Source: Olsenella_L sp051876355
Lineage (GTDB): Bacteria > Actinomycetota > Coriobacteriia > Coriobacteriales > Atopobiaceae
Assembly (NCBI GenBank): GCA_051876355.1
Contig: JBJEHU010000037.1
Span: 1 to 64,000 of the forward strand
Length of the DNA: 64,000 nucleotides
Reading direction: 5' to 3'
Positions 26,346 through 35,000 of this stretch are shown here, piece by piece. The stretch's first letter is position 1; each line of letters starts with the position of its first letter. A program made the translations under genes and the position numbers. The notes below the pieces were generated by a model that was given only the letters and a program-made list of their open reading frames with translations, made no database searches and had not been told where the DNA came from.

Positions 26346-27467
26346 CTACTGGTTCGACGTCGTCGTGGTCGTCGACGCAGTCGAGCTTGTGGAGGAGGTG
26401 GAATCCTCTGCCTCGAGCACATAGAGCGTCGTTGCGGAGTCTGCAATCGTGCCGGCATCCCAGCTGTGTGCAGAAGCCGAGGTCGATGTCGGATCGTAGA
26501 GCGTGACTGACGTGTCGCGGTTGTAGGAGATGAGGAGCGCCCAGTGGCTCTCGTCTCCGACGGTGCCCGCCTGGAGCTCGACCAGGATCGGCGTGCTTGC
26601 CGTCAGGTTCTCGGCAATGTCGTTTTCCGTCGCGTTCTCGAGCTTCGTGCATTTGAGGCCAAGGGATGAGGCGACAGAGGTGAAGAAGTCGGCAGAGGTG
26701 CCGGAAGCGCCGGTCGCATAGCCGCCATCAAGCGCAAGCTGTGCCATGTCTGCCGGAGACTTGTCGTTCTTGCCCGTGAGTCCCATGTATGCCATAGCAA
26801 GGCTCGTAGGGCCGGATCCGGTCATGCCAAGAGGGAGCGTGCCATAGTCCATGAAGGCCCAGTTCGTATCCCAGTCATAGAGCTCGGGGTAGGTGCCCTT
26901 GACGACAGTGCCGGTATAGGCGCTTGTCTCCTTCGAGGCGGTCGGAAGCTGCTGCACGAAGTCGATGGCCGTGGGCTCCCTCAGGGCAAGCTCGATGATG
27001 CGGTCATCGGAGTAGGCGGTTGCGTTCGCAGCGATGTCCTTCAGCTTGTCTGCATTGTCGAGGGCGCCAGACAGCTCCTGCGAGATCGTGTCGTCTGCGC
27101 CGTAGGCGACACGGGAATCGATGGAGTTCGTCTCGGCAGCTTCCTGCTCCTCCTTCTGGGCATTGCGTGTCGCGACGCAGCTCGAGACGCAGGAGCTGAT
27201 GCCGAAGATTGCCAGAAGCGCGATGCAGGCAATAACAATGAGGAGGGCAAGGGAGCGCGGGCTCCTCTTGCCGCGCATGCGCAGGCGCCGTACCTGCTGG
27301 CCACTTCTGCCGCTGTAGTTCGGGTGATGGAGCGTGTAGCCCGTATCGTGGCTGCCGACCCCATTGAGGCTTCTGCTCTGGACACGCTGGGAGCCGCTGC
27401 GGCCAGACGGACGGTTCGTCCTCTGCGGGCTCCGCGGGCGCCGATCTCTGTCTCGTGTAGAAGACAT
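26346..27467 (-). CDS. Membrane-anchored C39-like papain-fold protein with Ser in place of the catalytic Cys
   Basis: 373 residues. A basic cytoplasmic head (1-72) is followed by one membrane helix (LALLIVIACIALLAIFGI, about 73-95) and an outside part. The C39-type domain (about 195-350) has GMTGSGPTSLAMAYMGLTG where the family has GCGPTS, a middle with GTSADFF, and SHWALLISY with the expected His. The Ser codon is TCC at 26814-26816 (minus strand), so the Cys nucleophile is absent. The tail is Ser/Thr-rich. It is probably a binding or scaffolding protein at the wall, or an unusual Ser enzyme. Ribosome site AGGA precedes ATG 27467. Divergent from argR. Confidence 0.7.
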   Translation of the reverse strand: MSSTRDRDRRPRSPQRTNRPSGRSGSQRVQSRSLNGVGSHDTGYTLHHPNYSGRSGQQVRRLRMRGKRSPRSLALLIVIACIALLAIFGISSCVSSCVATRNAQKEEQEAAETNSIDSRVAYGADDTISQELSGALDNADKLKDIAANATAYSDDRIIELALREPTAIDFVQQLPTASKETSAYTGTVVKGTYPELYDWDTNWAFMDYGTLPLGMTGSGPTSLAMAYMGLTGKNDKSPADMAQLALDGGYATGASGTSADFFTSVASSLGLKCTKLENATENDIAENLTASTPILVELQAGTVGDESHWALLISYNRDTSVTLYDPTSTSASAHSWDAGTIADSATTLYVLEAEDSTSSTSSTASTTTTTSNQ

Positions 27468-27551
27468 GCTTCGATCCTTAGCCAGTATTCATATCCGGCA
27501 CAGCGCTGCCATGCCGGAACCTGTTCGTACAATTTATTATGATAAGCTACC

Positions 27552-27711
27552 TTGCATGCATATGCAGCAGGGCTTTTGCGAGCGTCTATTCGCAGAGACG
27601 TATCTACCGTTCAGAACATTGAGGATATTGCGGCTCTTTCAGCGCATTAGACTAGTATGATGATTATCGAGGCTTGTTATCGACGCTGCATAACACGAAA
27701 GCAAAATGCAG
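27552..27711. promoter_or_regulatory. Possible ArgR-binding palindromes upstream of argR
   Basis: TTGCATGCATATGCAG (27552-27567) contains the palindrome TGCATATGCA. CTGCAT (27686-27691) and ATGCAG (27706-27711) form a second inverted repeat just before argR. TGCAT-type half-sites resemble actinobacterial ARG boxes. This is a weak call resting on pattern and place only. Confidence 0.25.
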
Positions 27712-27736
27712 AATTCATGTCAGCGTGGGAGGCAAC

Positions 27737-28174
27737 ATGGTGAAAAGACGCAGCAACAGACAGGATGCTGTGCGCGAGATAGTCCGCAACAAGTCCATCG
27801 GCACGCAGCGCGCTCTCGTGCAGGAGCTCCAGAATGCTGGCTTCACCTGCACCCAGGCTACCGTTTCGAGAGATATTGCGGATATGGGTCTCCGGAAGCT
27901 TCCGGAGGGCATCTATGTCCTGGCCGAGGACCTGCACCTGCAGCGCATGGTTTCCGAGTTCGTGACGGAGATCGACCGTGCCCACAATCTCGTTGTCGTG
28001 AAATCGCAGCCCGGCACGGCCCCCGGCGTCGCTGCTGCCATCGATGCAGCCCAGCTGCCCGAGGCCATAGGCTCTGTTGCCGGAAACGATACGGTGCTCG
28101 TGATATCTGCCTCAGATGAGGACGCCCAAAGCTTCGTTGATATCCTGAACAAGCTCCGTTCACCTCATAAGTAG
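27737..28174 (+). CDS. argR: Arginine repressor ArgR
   Basis: 145 residues from ATG 27737 (GGGAGG site). The N-terminal winged helix has GTQRALVQELQNAGFTCTQATVSRDI with the SRDI recognition motif, and the C-terminal oligomerisation domain has VKSQPGTAPGVAAAID and GSVAGNDTVLVI, where the GTAxGVAxxID and GDDTxL-type motifs bind arginine. The hexamer represses arginine biosynthesis and activates catabolism. No arg biosynthetic gene is in the window, so it acts at distant targets. Monocistronic, with its own terminator. Confidence 0.93.
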   Translation: MVKRRSNRQDAVREIVRNKSIGTQRALVQELQNAGFTCTQATVSRDIADMGLRKLPEGIYVLAEDLHLQRMVSEFVTEIDRAHNLVVVKSQPGTAPGVAAAIDAAQLPEAIGSVAGNDTVLVISASDEDAQSFVDILNKLRSPHK

Positions 28175-28197
28175 GGAAGAGCGCAGAGACATGAAGA

Positions 28198-28230
28198 GAG
28201 CGGGACGGCATCTGCCGTCCCGCTCTTCTT
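28198..28230 (+). terminator. Intrinsic terminator of argR
   Basis: GAGCGGGACGGCA and TGCCGTCCCGCTC pair around TC, followed by TTCTT. Confidence 0.85.
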
Positions 28231-28263
28231 GTGTGCCGAGCTATCGAAGGAGAGAGACAAGAA

Positions 28264-28287
28264 GAAGGCCCGCTTCCGCGGGCCTTC
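28264..28287 (-). terminator. Intrinsic terminator of the penicillin-binding protein gene
   Basis: GAAGGCCCGC and GCGGGCCTTC pair around TTCC. Read on the minus strand the stem is followed by TTCTTGTC. Confidence 0.8.
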
Positions 28288-28294
28288 TTCGCTG

Positions 28295-30520
28295 CTAGCC
28301 GTTCTGCGAGGTGGTCGAAGAGCTGCTGTTCGCATTGCTGTTCGTGCTCTCGGTCGTCGACGTGCTGGATTCGCTGCTGTTGCCGTTTCCGCCATTGCCG
28401 CCCGTGCCCGAGCCGCCGGTGCCGGAGCCCGAGGAGCTGTTCGTCTCGGTCGAAGAGTTCTCCGTCTGCGAGCTCTCGGTCTTCGTCGTGGCTGTCGTGC
28501 TCGTCGACGTGGAGCTCGAGGATGTGCTCGATGTCGAGGACGAGGTGCTCGAGGCAGAGGAGCTCGAGCCGCTGTTGTACGCCGAGGACGTGCCGACGAA
28601 CGTCCAGCTCGAGTTCGGCTTGTAGTCAGGTGCTGCTGCCTCCGGGAACTCCTCTCGGGAGACGCCGGCAAGCGCCGAGTTCAGGAAGTTCACGAAGATC
28701 GGGCAGGAGGTCGTGCCAGGCACAGCGGCTGCGCCGTGGACCGTGACGCCCTGGCCGTTGTCGTTCCTGTAGCCGGTCCACACAGCGACGGAGAGCTGCG
28801 GCGTGAAGCCGACCATCCAGAGGTCGCGGTTGTTCTCGGATGTGCCGGTCTTGCCGGCAACCGGCTGGTCGATGGTGATCTTGGAGAGCGAGCTTGCAGC
28901 GGTGCCGCTCTTCACGACACCCTCGAGGACCTGCGTTGCGGCATAGGTCACGGACGTATCCACGACCTGCTCGCCGGAATCCTCATGCTCGTAGACCGTG
29001 TTGCCGTTCCTGTCCTCGATCTTCGTGATCGCGACCGGATCGCGGTGGGTGCCGCCGGAAGCGATCGTCGCGTAGGCCTCTGCCATCTGCAGGGGCGGCA
29101 CGCCGGAGGAGCCGAGGGTGATCGAAGGGACAGCGGAGAGGTCGGCATCGATGCCCATCTTCTTGGCGGTAGAGACGATGTTGTCGGCGCCGACGACAAG
29201 GGCGACCTGCGCATAGCCGGTGTTCGAGGAGAGCTCCGTCGCACGGGCAAGAGAGATGATGCCGTAATTGTTGTTGTTGTAGTTCTCGACGCGCCAGGTC
29301 GAGGTGGCCTGGAGCGGGCTCGAGCAGTTGAGGATGACCGTCGGGTTCATGCCCTGCTCGATGGCCGTGATGAGCGTGAACGTCTTGAACGACGAGCCAG
29401 GCTGCCTGAGTCCGTAGGCTGCGACATTGTACTGGTCCGTGTCGTAGTCGTCGCCGCCGACCATGGCCTTGATGTAGCCGGTCGAAGGATCGATTGCGAC
29501 CATGGCGGAGTCGAGCTCGGAGTTGCCGATCGAGTTGAGCTGGTCGGAGACGGCCTTCTCTGCGGCGTCCTGCATCGCGGAGTCGAGCGTCGTGTAGACC
29601 TTTAGACCGCCCTTGAAGATCGTGTCGGTATCGAAGTCCTCGGAGAGGATGCTCTTCACGTAGTCCGTCCAGTACGGATACTTGCCGCCCTCGTCGAGGA
29701 CGCTCGTGCCCTCGTTGAGCGTCAGCGGCTCTGCCACTGCCTCGTCATGCTCTTCCTGCGTGATGTCGCCGGCAGAGAGCATGCGGTCGAGGACCGTGTT
29801 CCTGCGCTCTGTTGCCGCTTCGGGATTCGTGAACGGATCGTAGGCGGAAGGCGACTGCGGAAGGCCGGAGAGCGTCGCTGCCTCGGCAAGCGTCAGGTTG
29901 GCTGCATCCTTGTTGAAGTAGGTGATCGATGCTGCCTCGATGCCGTATGCGCCATGGCCGTAGTAGATGGTGTTGAGGTACATCATGAGGATCTGGTCCT
30001 TCGTGTACATCTTCTCCATCTGGATGGCGATATAGGCCTCGCGGACCTTGCGCTTGATCGTGTAGTCGAACTGCTCGTCCGAGAGCACCGTGTTGCGCAC
30101 GAGCTGCTGCGTGATCGTGGAGGCGCCTTCGGAGCCGCCGCCGAGCTGCACGACGATGGCGCGGACGATGCCCTGAGGGTCGACGCCGTTGTGCTGGTAG
30201 AAGCGGACGTCCTCCGTGTCGACCGTGCCCTCGAGGACATACTGGGACACCTGGTCGATCGTGATGGACCGGCGGTTCTGGAGATAGAACTCAGCGATCA
30301 CATTGCCGTCGGAGTCGTAGACCTCTGTCGGCTCTGCTGCCAGGTAGGCGTCTGCCGACGTATAGTCCGGCAGGTCCTGGAGCCACGAGTCCACGAGAGC
30401 GCTCACCGACATGGCAAGCGCGATCGTCAGCATGGCTGCGAAGCCGAAGATGCCGACGATGGTGAACGCGACGGCATGGGTCTTGGCATGCTTGTGAGCG
30501 CGTCTGGTGCGAATGCCCAT
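28295..30520 (-). CDS. Class A penicillin-binding protein (glycosyltransferase plus transpeptidase)
   Basis: 741 residues. One membrane helix near residues 17-42 is followed by a GT51 domain with the catalytic TEDVRFYQHNGVD and EGASTITQQLVRN, and by a transpeptidase domain with SxxK in PGSSFKTFTL, SxN in LSSNTGY and KTGT in AGKTGTSENNRD. It polymerises lipid II and cross-links peptidoglycan outside the membrane. The last 90 residues are almost only Ser, Thr, Gly and Asn, a long low-complexity tail that may reach through the wall. ATG 30520 has AGGGG upstream. Monocistronic. Confidence 0.93.
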   Translation of the reverse strand: MGIRTRRAHKHAKTHAVAFTIVGIFGFAAMLTIALAMSVSALVDSWLQDLPDYTSADAYLAAEPTEVYDSDGNVIAEFYLQNRRSITIDQVSQYVLEGTVDTEDVRFYQHNGVDPQGIVRAIVVQLGGGSEGASTITQQLVRNTVLSDEQFDYTIKRKVREAYIAIQMEKMYTKDQILMMYLNTIYYGHGAYGIEAASITYFNKDAANLTLAEAATLSGLPQSPSAYDPFTNPEAATERRNTVLDRMLSAGDITQEEHDEAVAEPLTLNEGTSVLDEGGKYPYWTDYVKSILSEDFDTDTIFKGGLKVYTTLDSAMQDAAEKAVSDQLNSIGNSELDSAMVAIDPSTGYIKAMVGGDDYDTDQYNVAAYGLRQPGSSFKTFTLITAIEQGMNPTVILNCSSPLQATSTWRVENYNNNNYGIISLARATELSSNTGYAQVALVVGADNIVSTAKKMGIDADLSAVPSITLGSSGVPPLQMAEAYATIASGGTHRDPVAITKIEDRNGNTVYEHEDSGEQVVDTSVTYAATQVLEGVVKSGTAASSLSKITIDQPVAGKTGTSENNRDLWMVGFTPQLSVAVWTGYRNDNGQGVTVHGAAAVPGTTSCPIFVNFLNSALAGVSREEFPEAAAPDYKPNSSWTFVGTSSAYNSGSSSSASSTSSSTSSTSSSSTSTSTTATTKTESSQTENSSTETNSSSGSGTGGSGTGGNGGNGNSSESSTSTTESTNSNANSSSSTTSQNG

Positions 30521-30797
30521 GAATTTCCCCTTTCATAGATACGAGACATTATATGGGTTCGGGGAGCTTCTCCCTGCGAGGGAAAAAGACTTGGCATGCC
30601 GCTCCATGCAAACAATGCTTTTCTGAGCGACAGATGATTTATAGCGGGAGCAGCTGAAAGATGCCCTAATGGAGCGCTGGGCGGCATATGGAAGAGCGCC
30701 GTCCTGGCGCCGTTCTCTCTATAGGTGCGCTACACTAGCACCTTAGACTGAAATGCGGCGGCCGGCGCAGATGCCGGCGCCTGGAGAAGGGGAATAT
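30521..30797. other. Divergent promoter region between PBP and tyrS genes
   Basis: 277 bases. I looked for a T-box leader before tyrS and did not find the AGGGTGGNACCGCG antiterminator motif or a specifier stem. TACACT at 30731-30736 is a possible -10 for tyrS. GCCGGCGC occurs twice (30771-30790) just before the ribosome site. Nothing else can be supported. Confidence 0.35.
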
Positions 30798-32015
30798 ATG
30801 CTGCCTGTAGACGAACAGCTCAAGGTCATCACCTCCGGCACCATGCAGATCGTCCCGATGGACGAGCTGAAGACGAAGCTCGAGCGCGGCGTGCCGCTGA
30901 ACATCAAGCTCGGCGTCGACCCGACGAGCCCGGACCTGCACTTGGGACATGCTGTGCCGTTGCGCAAGATGCGCCAGTTCCAGGACCTCGGCCATCACGT
31001 GACCCTCATCATTGGCAACGGCACCGCCCTCATCGGCGACCCGTCCGGCCGCGACTCCACCAGGCCTCCTCTGACGGAGGAGCAGGTCGAGGCCAACGCT
31101 GAGACCTATGTCGCCCAGGCCATGAAGATCCTCGACCCCGACAAGACGGAGATCGTGCACAACGGCGACTGGATCAAGCCGATGAACCTCGGCACGATGC
31201 TTGGCCTCATGAGCAAGTTCAACGTCGCCCGCATCCTCGAGCGCGAGGACTTCCACAACCGCTACACGAATGGCCAGTCCATCGCCCTGCACGAGTTCAT
31301 CTACCCGGTCCTTCAGGCCTACGATTCCGTGATGGTGAAGGCAGACCTCGAGATGGGCGGAAACGACCAGATCTTCAACCTGCTCGCAGGCCGCGACCTC
31401 ATGCGCGACATGGGCATGGAGCCGCAGGTAGCCCTCACGATGCCTCTGCTCGTCGGCCTTGACGGCACGAAGAAGATGTCGAAGTCCTATGGCAACTACG
31501 TCGGCCTCACGGACGAGGCAGACGACATGTACGGCAAGCTCATGTCCATCAAGGACGAGCTCGTGCCGATGTACTTCCGTCTGTGCTCCACGCTGCCGGT
31601 CTCCGAAGTCGACAAGATCGACGAGGCCTTCAAGGATGGCACGGCTGACCCGTACCAGATGAAGCGCGCGCTCGCAAGGAACATCTGCGACCTCTACCAC
31701 GGCGAGGGCGCCGGCCAGGCGGCAGAGGCTGCCTTCGATGCCCAGTTCAAGAGGAACGAGGTCCCGGAGGACATCCCGGAGTTCCCACTGTCTCTTGCAG
31801 CAGTGAACGACGAGGGCAAGGTCTATCTCGCAAAGCTCCTCGTCGACGTGAACATCGCGAAGTCCACAGGCGAGGCACGCCGCCTCATCGACGGCGGCTC
31901 CGTCAAGATCGACGGCAAGCCGGTGGCGCCCAAGAGCTACAACGTCGATCCTGAGCTCTTCTCTGCGCCCTGCGTCCTGCAGTCGGGCAAGAAGCGCTGG
32001 GCGAGGCTTGCGTAG
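30798..32015 (+). CDS. tyrS: Tyrosine-tRNA ligase
   Basis: 405 residues from ATG 30798 (GGAG plus GGGG upstream). Class I motifs: PTSPDLHLGHAVPL contains HLGH in the HIGH position and DGTKKMSKS is the KMSKS loop. The Tyr pocket region VKADLEMGGNDQIFNLLAGRD is clear, and the C-terminal S4 domain ends the protein (AKSTGEARRLIDGGSVKIDG). The longer spacing between HIGH and KMSKS fits the TyrRS type found in many Gram-positive and Gram-negative bacteria. It charges tRNA-Tyr. The next gene starts four bases beyond its stop. Confidence 0.95.
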   Translation: MLPVDEQLKVITSGTMQIVPMDELKTKLERGVPLNIKLGVDPTSPDLHLGHAVPLRKMRQFQDLGHHVTLIIGNGTALIGDPSGRDSTRPPLTEEQVEANAETYVAQAMKILDPDKTEIVHNGDWIKPMNLGTMLGLMSKFNVARILEREDFHNRYTNGQSIALHEFIYPVLQAYDSVMVKADLEMGGNDQIFNLLAGRDLMRDMGMEPQVALTMPLLVGLDGTKKMSKSYGNYVGLTDEADDMYGKLMSIKDELVPMYFRLCSTLPVSEVDKIDEAFKDGTADPYQMKRALARNICDLYHGEGAGQAAEAAFDAQFKRNEVPEDIPEFPLSLAAVNDEGKVYLAKLLVDVNIAKSTGEARRLIDGGSVKIDGKPVAPKSYNVDPELFSAPCVLQSGKKRWARLA

Positions 32016-32019
32016 GCAC

Positions 32020-34530
32020 ATGCAGAACAGGAACAACAAGCGCTCCCTCGAGCTTCTGGCTCCCGCAGGCGGCCCCGAGCCGTTTGCGGCAGCCCTGGCT
32101 GCAGGGGCCGATGCCATCTACTGCGGCTTCGGCAACGATTTCAATGCCCGCCGCAACGCGACGAACTTCGACGACGAGAGCTTTGCCGCTGCCTGCCGGG
32201 CAGCGCATCTCGCCGGCGTGCGCGTCTACGTGACCGTGAACATCGTGATCCGCACGACAGAGATGCCGAAGGTCCTTTCCGTCATCCGCCGTGCGTGGTG
32301 CCTCGGCGCCGATGCCTTCATCATCCAGGACTGGGGCCTCATGGCCGAGGTCAGGCGCATCTGGCCCGAGATCGAGGTCCATGTCTCGACGCAGGCAAAC
32401 ATCCATGACGCAAGGGCGGTCGCCTGGATCCGCGAGCTTGGCATCGCCCGTGTGACGATCTCGCGCGAGCTCTCTCTGCCCGAGCTCTCCCGCATCTGCC
32501 AGGAGGGCGTCGAGATCGAGGCCTTCGGCCACGGCGCGCTCTGCTTCTGCTATTCGGGCGTCTGCATGCTCTCGAGCCTCTCGGGCGGACGGTCGGCAAA
32601 CCGAGGCATGTGCGCACAGCCCTGCAGGCTTCCGTACGACCTCGTCGACGAAGAGGGCAAGGCCTGCCAGATGAAGGGCGCTGACCGTGCGCTCTGCCCC
32701 AAGGACTACTGCACGATCTCCGACCTTTCCTCTCTCATGGAGGCAGGCGTCGGCTCCCTCAAGGTCGAGGGCCGCATGAAGGCACCCGACTATGTCTATT
32801 CCGTCATCTCCTCCTACCGCGCCGAGCTCGACGATGTGTATGCCGGGAAGGAGCCGTCTAAGGATACGGAGCATGCCCGCATGCGGAGGCTCCTGCGCTC
32901 GTTCAACAGAGGCTTCACCGATGCGTATCTCAGGGGCGAGTCCGGCAACGAGATGATGAGCTACGAGCGCTCGAACAACCGTGGCGAGCTTGTCGGCGAG
33001 GTCGTCTCGTCGAGGCGCCTCGAAGATACGCTGGTCCGCCGTGGCGGCGGCAACGGCGGACGCCGCCGCAACCGCCATGTCACGCAGGCAGAGACCGAGA
33101 TCGCGCTCGCAGAGCCGGTGTATGAGGGGGATCTCCTCGAGATCAGGCCCCTGACCGACCCGTCGCAGTTCCTGACTGCCACCGCAGAGCATGACGCGGG
33201 AGCGCAGGAGCGCATCACGGTCAGGACGACCCGCCCCATGGAGGCGGGCTCTGCCGTGCGTGTCATCCGCTCGAAGCAGGCCATGGAAGAGGCCCAGAGG
33301 GCAGCGCATCTCGAATGCGCACGGAAGCGCCCGGTGAGCGTCCATGCAAAGGCAAAGATCGGCGAGCCGTTCACCGTCACGCTCGAGACGGAGGACGGCC
33401 TTGTGGCGACAGCCGAAGGCTTCACCGTCGAGGCTGCACGGACGAAGGCCGTGACGGAAGAGGACCTGAAGTCGCATGTCCTGCGCATGGGCCAGACGCC
33501 GTTCGATCCTGTGTCCTGGTCCTGCGAGCTCGATGACGGCTGCGGCATGGGGTTCTCTGCCGTACATGCCGTGAGAAAGGATGCCTGCCATCTCCTCGAG
33601 GAGAAGATCCTGGCTCCCTATGCGGAGCGCGAAGAGAAGACAGCTCCTGTGCCTCCTGCCTGGAGGATAAAGGACACGCTCCGCGAGGTCAGGAAATCTT
33701 CCGGCATCGAAGACCCGCTTGCCTATGAGGCGCCTGAGCCTGAGATCTCGGCGCTCGTGACGACGCCCGAGGCGGCCAAGGCAGCGCTTTCCGCCGGAGC
33801 CGATATCATCTATGCAGCGCCCGATGCGCTCTCCCAGGGCACGTGGCCCGAGGATACGGTGCCGCTACTCGACGAGGTGTGCCGCGAGATCGACCATGAG
33901 CGGCTCGACCCCTTCGTCGAGGCGGGCAGGCGTGTCGCCTGCGGCAACATGAGCGAGCTTGTGCTGGCGCATGAGCGAGGCGCCATCCCGGAGATCCGCC
34001 AGCTCATACCGGTCCACAACGAATCATGCCTGGTCGCGCTCGAGGAGGCAGGCGCCCAGGGCATCTGGTTCTCGCCCGAGCTCACGCTCGAGGAGATCGT
34101 GGCACTCGCGAAGACGGCCTCGGTGCCGGTAGGGCTTTCCGTCATCGGCCGGACGCGGGCGATGACAAGCGAGCACTGCATCCTCCAGGCGATGGGCCAC
34201 TGCATCCACAACTGCGCGAAGTGCCCGCTCCGCCAACGCCGCTTCTCTCTGCGCGATATCGACGGGGCGCTTCTGCCGGTAAGGACGGACCTCGAAGGCA
34301 GGAGCCATCTCTATGCGTCGCACCCGCTCGATGCGACGCCGCAGATTCCCGATCTCATGGCCGCAGGCGTCTCGCGCTTCATGGCAGACGGGACGCTCAT
34401 GACTCCACAGGAAGTGTCGTTTGCAGTCGAGCGCGTGAAGCGTGCCGTCGCGGCAGGGCGCGAAAGCAGGAAAGCCGCACCGCGCCTTCAGGGCGCGACA
34501 TCGGGCCATCTCTTCGTCGGAATCGGCTGA
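32020..34530 (+). CDS. U32 peptidase-family protein, TrhP/YhbU-like tRNA hydroxylation type with DUF3656
   Basis: 836 residues. Residues 12-300 are the U32 domain: LLAPAGGPEPFAAALAAGADAIYCGF, then the Cys-rich signature ECFCYSGVC-like stretch GHGALCFCYSGVCMLSS and CAQPCRLPY, which hold an iron-sulfur site in related proteins. A DUF3656-type middle (about 330-520) and a second half-barrel (about 560-830) with CIHNCAKCPLR follow. Homologues (TrhP, RlhA) hydroxylate uridine in tRNA or cytidine in 23S rRNA using prephenate-derived chemistry, rather than cut proteins. I use ATG 32020; TTG 32008 overlapping tyrS is possible. Likely co-transcribed with tyrS. Confidence 0.85.
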   Translation: MQNRNNKRSLELLAPAGGPEPFAAALAAGADAIYCGFGNDFNARRNATNFDDESFAAACRAAHLAGVRVYVTVNIVIRTTEMPKVLSVIRRAWCLGADAFIIQDWGLMAEVRRIWPEIEVHVSTQANIHDARAVAWIRELGIARVTISRELSLPELSRICQEGVEIEAFGHGALCFCYSGVCMLSSLSGGRSANRGMCAQPCRLPYDLVDEEGKACQMKGADRALCPKDYCTISDLSSLMEAGVGSLKVEGRMKAPDYVYSVISSYRAELDDVYAGKEPSKDTEHARMRRLLRSFNRGFTDAYLRGESGNEMMSYERSNNRGELVGEVVSSRRLEDTLVRRGGGNGGRRRNRHVTQAETEIALAEPVYEGDLLEIRPLTDPSQFLTATAEHDAGAQERITVRTTRPMEAGSAVRVIRSKQAMEEAQRAAHLECARKRPVSVHAKAKIGEPFTVTLETEDGLVATAEGFTVEAARTKAVTEEDLKSHVLRMGQTPFDPVSWSCELDDGCGMGFSAVHAVRKDACHLLEEKILAPYAEREEKTAPVPPAWRIKDTLREVRKSSGIEDPLAYEAPEPEISALVTTPEAAKAALSAGADIIYAAPDALSQGTWPEDTVPLLDEVCREIDHERLDPFVEAGRRVACGNMSELVLAHERGAIPEIRQLIPVHNESCLVALEEAGAQGIWFSPELTLEEIVALAKTASVPVGLSVIGRTRAMTSEHCILQAMGHCIHNCAKCPLRQRRFSLRDIDGALLPVRTDLEGRSHLYASHPLDATPQIPDLMAAGVSRFMADGTLMTPQEVSFAVERVKRAVAAGRESRKAAPRLQGATSGHLFVGIG

Positions 34531-34536
34531 TGGAAT

Positions 34537-34579
34537 CTTCGGAAGAGCGCAGCATTTTGTGACGCTCTTCCGAAGTTCT
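34537..34579 (+). terminator. Intrinsic terminator after the U32 gene
   Basis: CTTCGGAAGAGCG and CGCTCTTCCGAAG pair over a 13-base loop, followed by TTCT. Confidence 0.75.
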
Positions 34580-34680
34580 GTAATTGCTAGTGCAATAGGG
34601 GTATTATCAGTCCAGCGAAAAGACGGCAGGGGAGAGGGTTCCCCAGCGGCACGGTGCCGTGGCGAAAGGAAGCTGTGAAC

Positions 34681-34914
34681 ATGGCTGTAGACAAGGAACT
34701 TCTTGCTTCGACGATTGACGTAATCCGTCAGAGCCTCCAGGCAGATGGCGGAGATGTGGAGCTTATCGACGTGGACGACGACGGCGTCGTCTCCCTCGAG
34801 ATGCAGGGTGCCTGCGCAGGCTGCCCGCTTTCGAGCTACGACATGTCGATGGGCATCGAGCGCATCCTGAAGGAGCACGTCCCGGGCGTGACCCGCGTCC
34901 AGTCGATGATGTAG
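34681..34914 (+). CDS. NifU-like iron-sulfur scaffold protein
   Basis: 77 residues, a single NifU C-terminal domain. DVIRQSLQADGGDVELIDV is the usual opening and GACAGCPLSSYDMSMGIERIL has the CxxC pair that binds or transfers a 4Fe-4S cluster. It probably delivers clusters to apo-proteins, as Nfu does. ATG 34681 has AAGGAAG upstream. It stands alone, between a terminator and lgt. Confidence 0.9.
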   Translation: MAVDKELLASTIDVIRQSLQADGGDVELIDVDDDGVVSLEMQGACAGCPLSSYDMSMGIERILKEHVPGVTRVQSMM

Positions 34915-35000
34915 GATTTCGATACAAGAGGTATGAGCAGCAGCCGGAGCCAGCCTTCGGCTGCTGCTTCATGTAAGGCAGAAAGACTCGAGGAGCGCCC

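Noticed and set aside
28295..28620. Plus-strand frames opposite the Ser/Thr-rich PBP tail as separate genes
   Set aside because: They are antisense readings of a low-complexity region; the PBP frame is continuous to its stop and followed by a terminator.
30521..30797. T-box leader before tyrS
   Set aside because: tyrS in Firmicutes often has one, but the conserved antiterminator sequence and a clear specifier loop are not present here.
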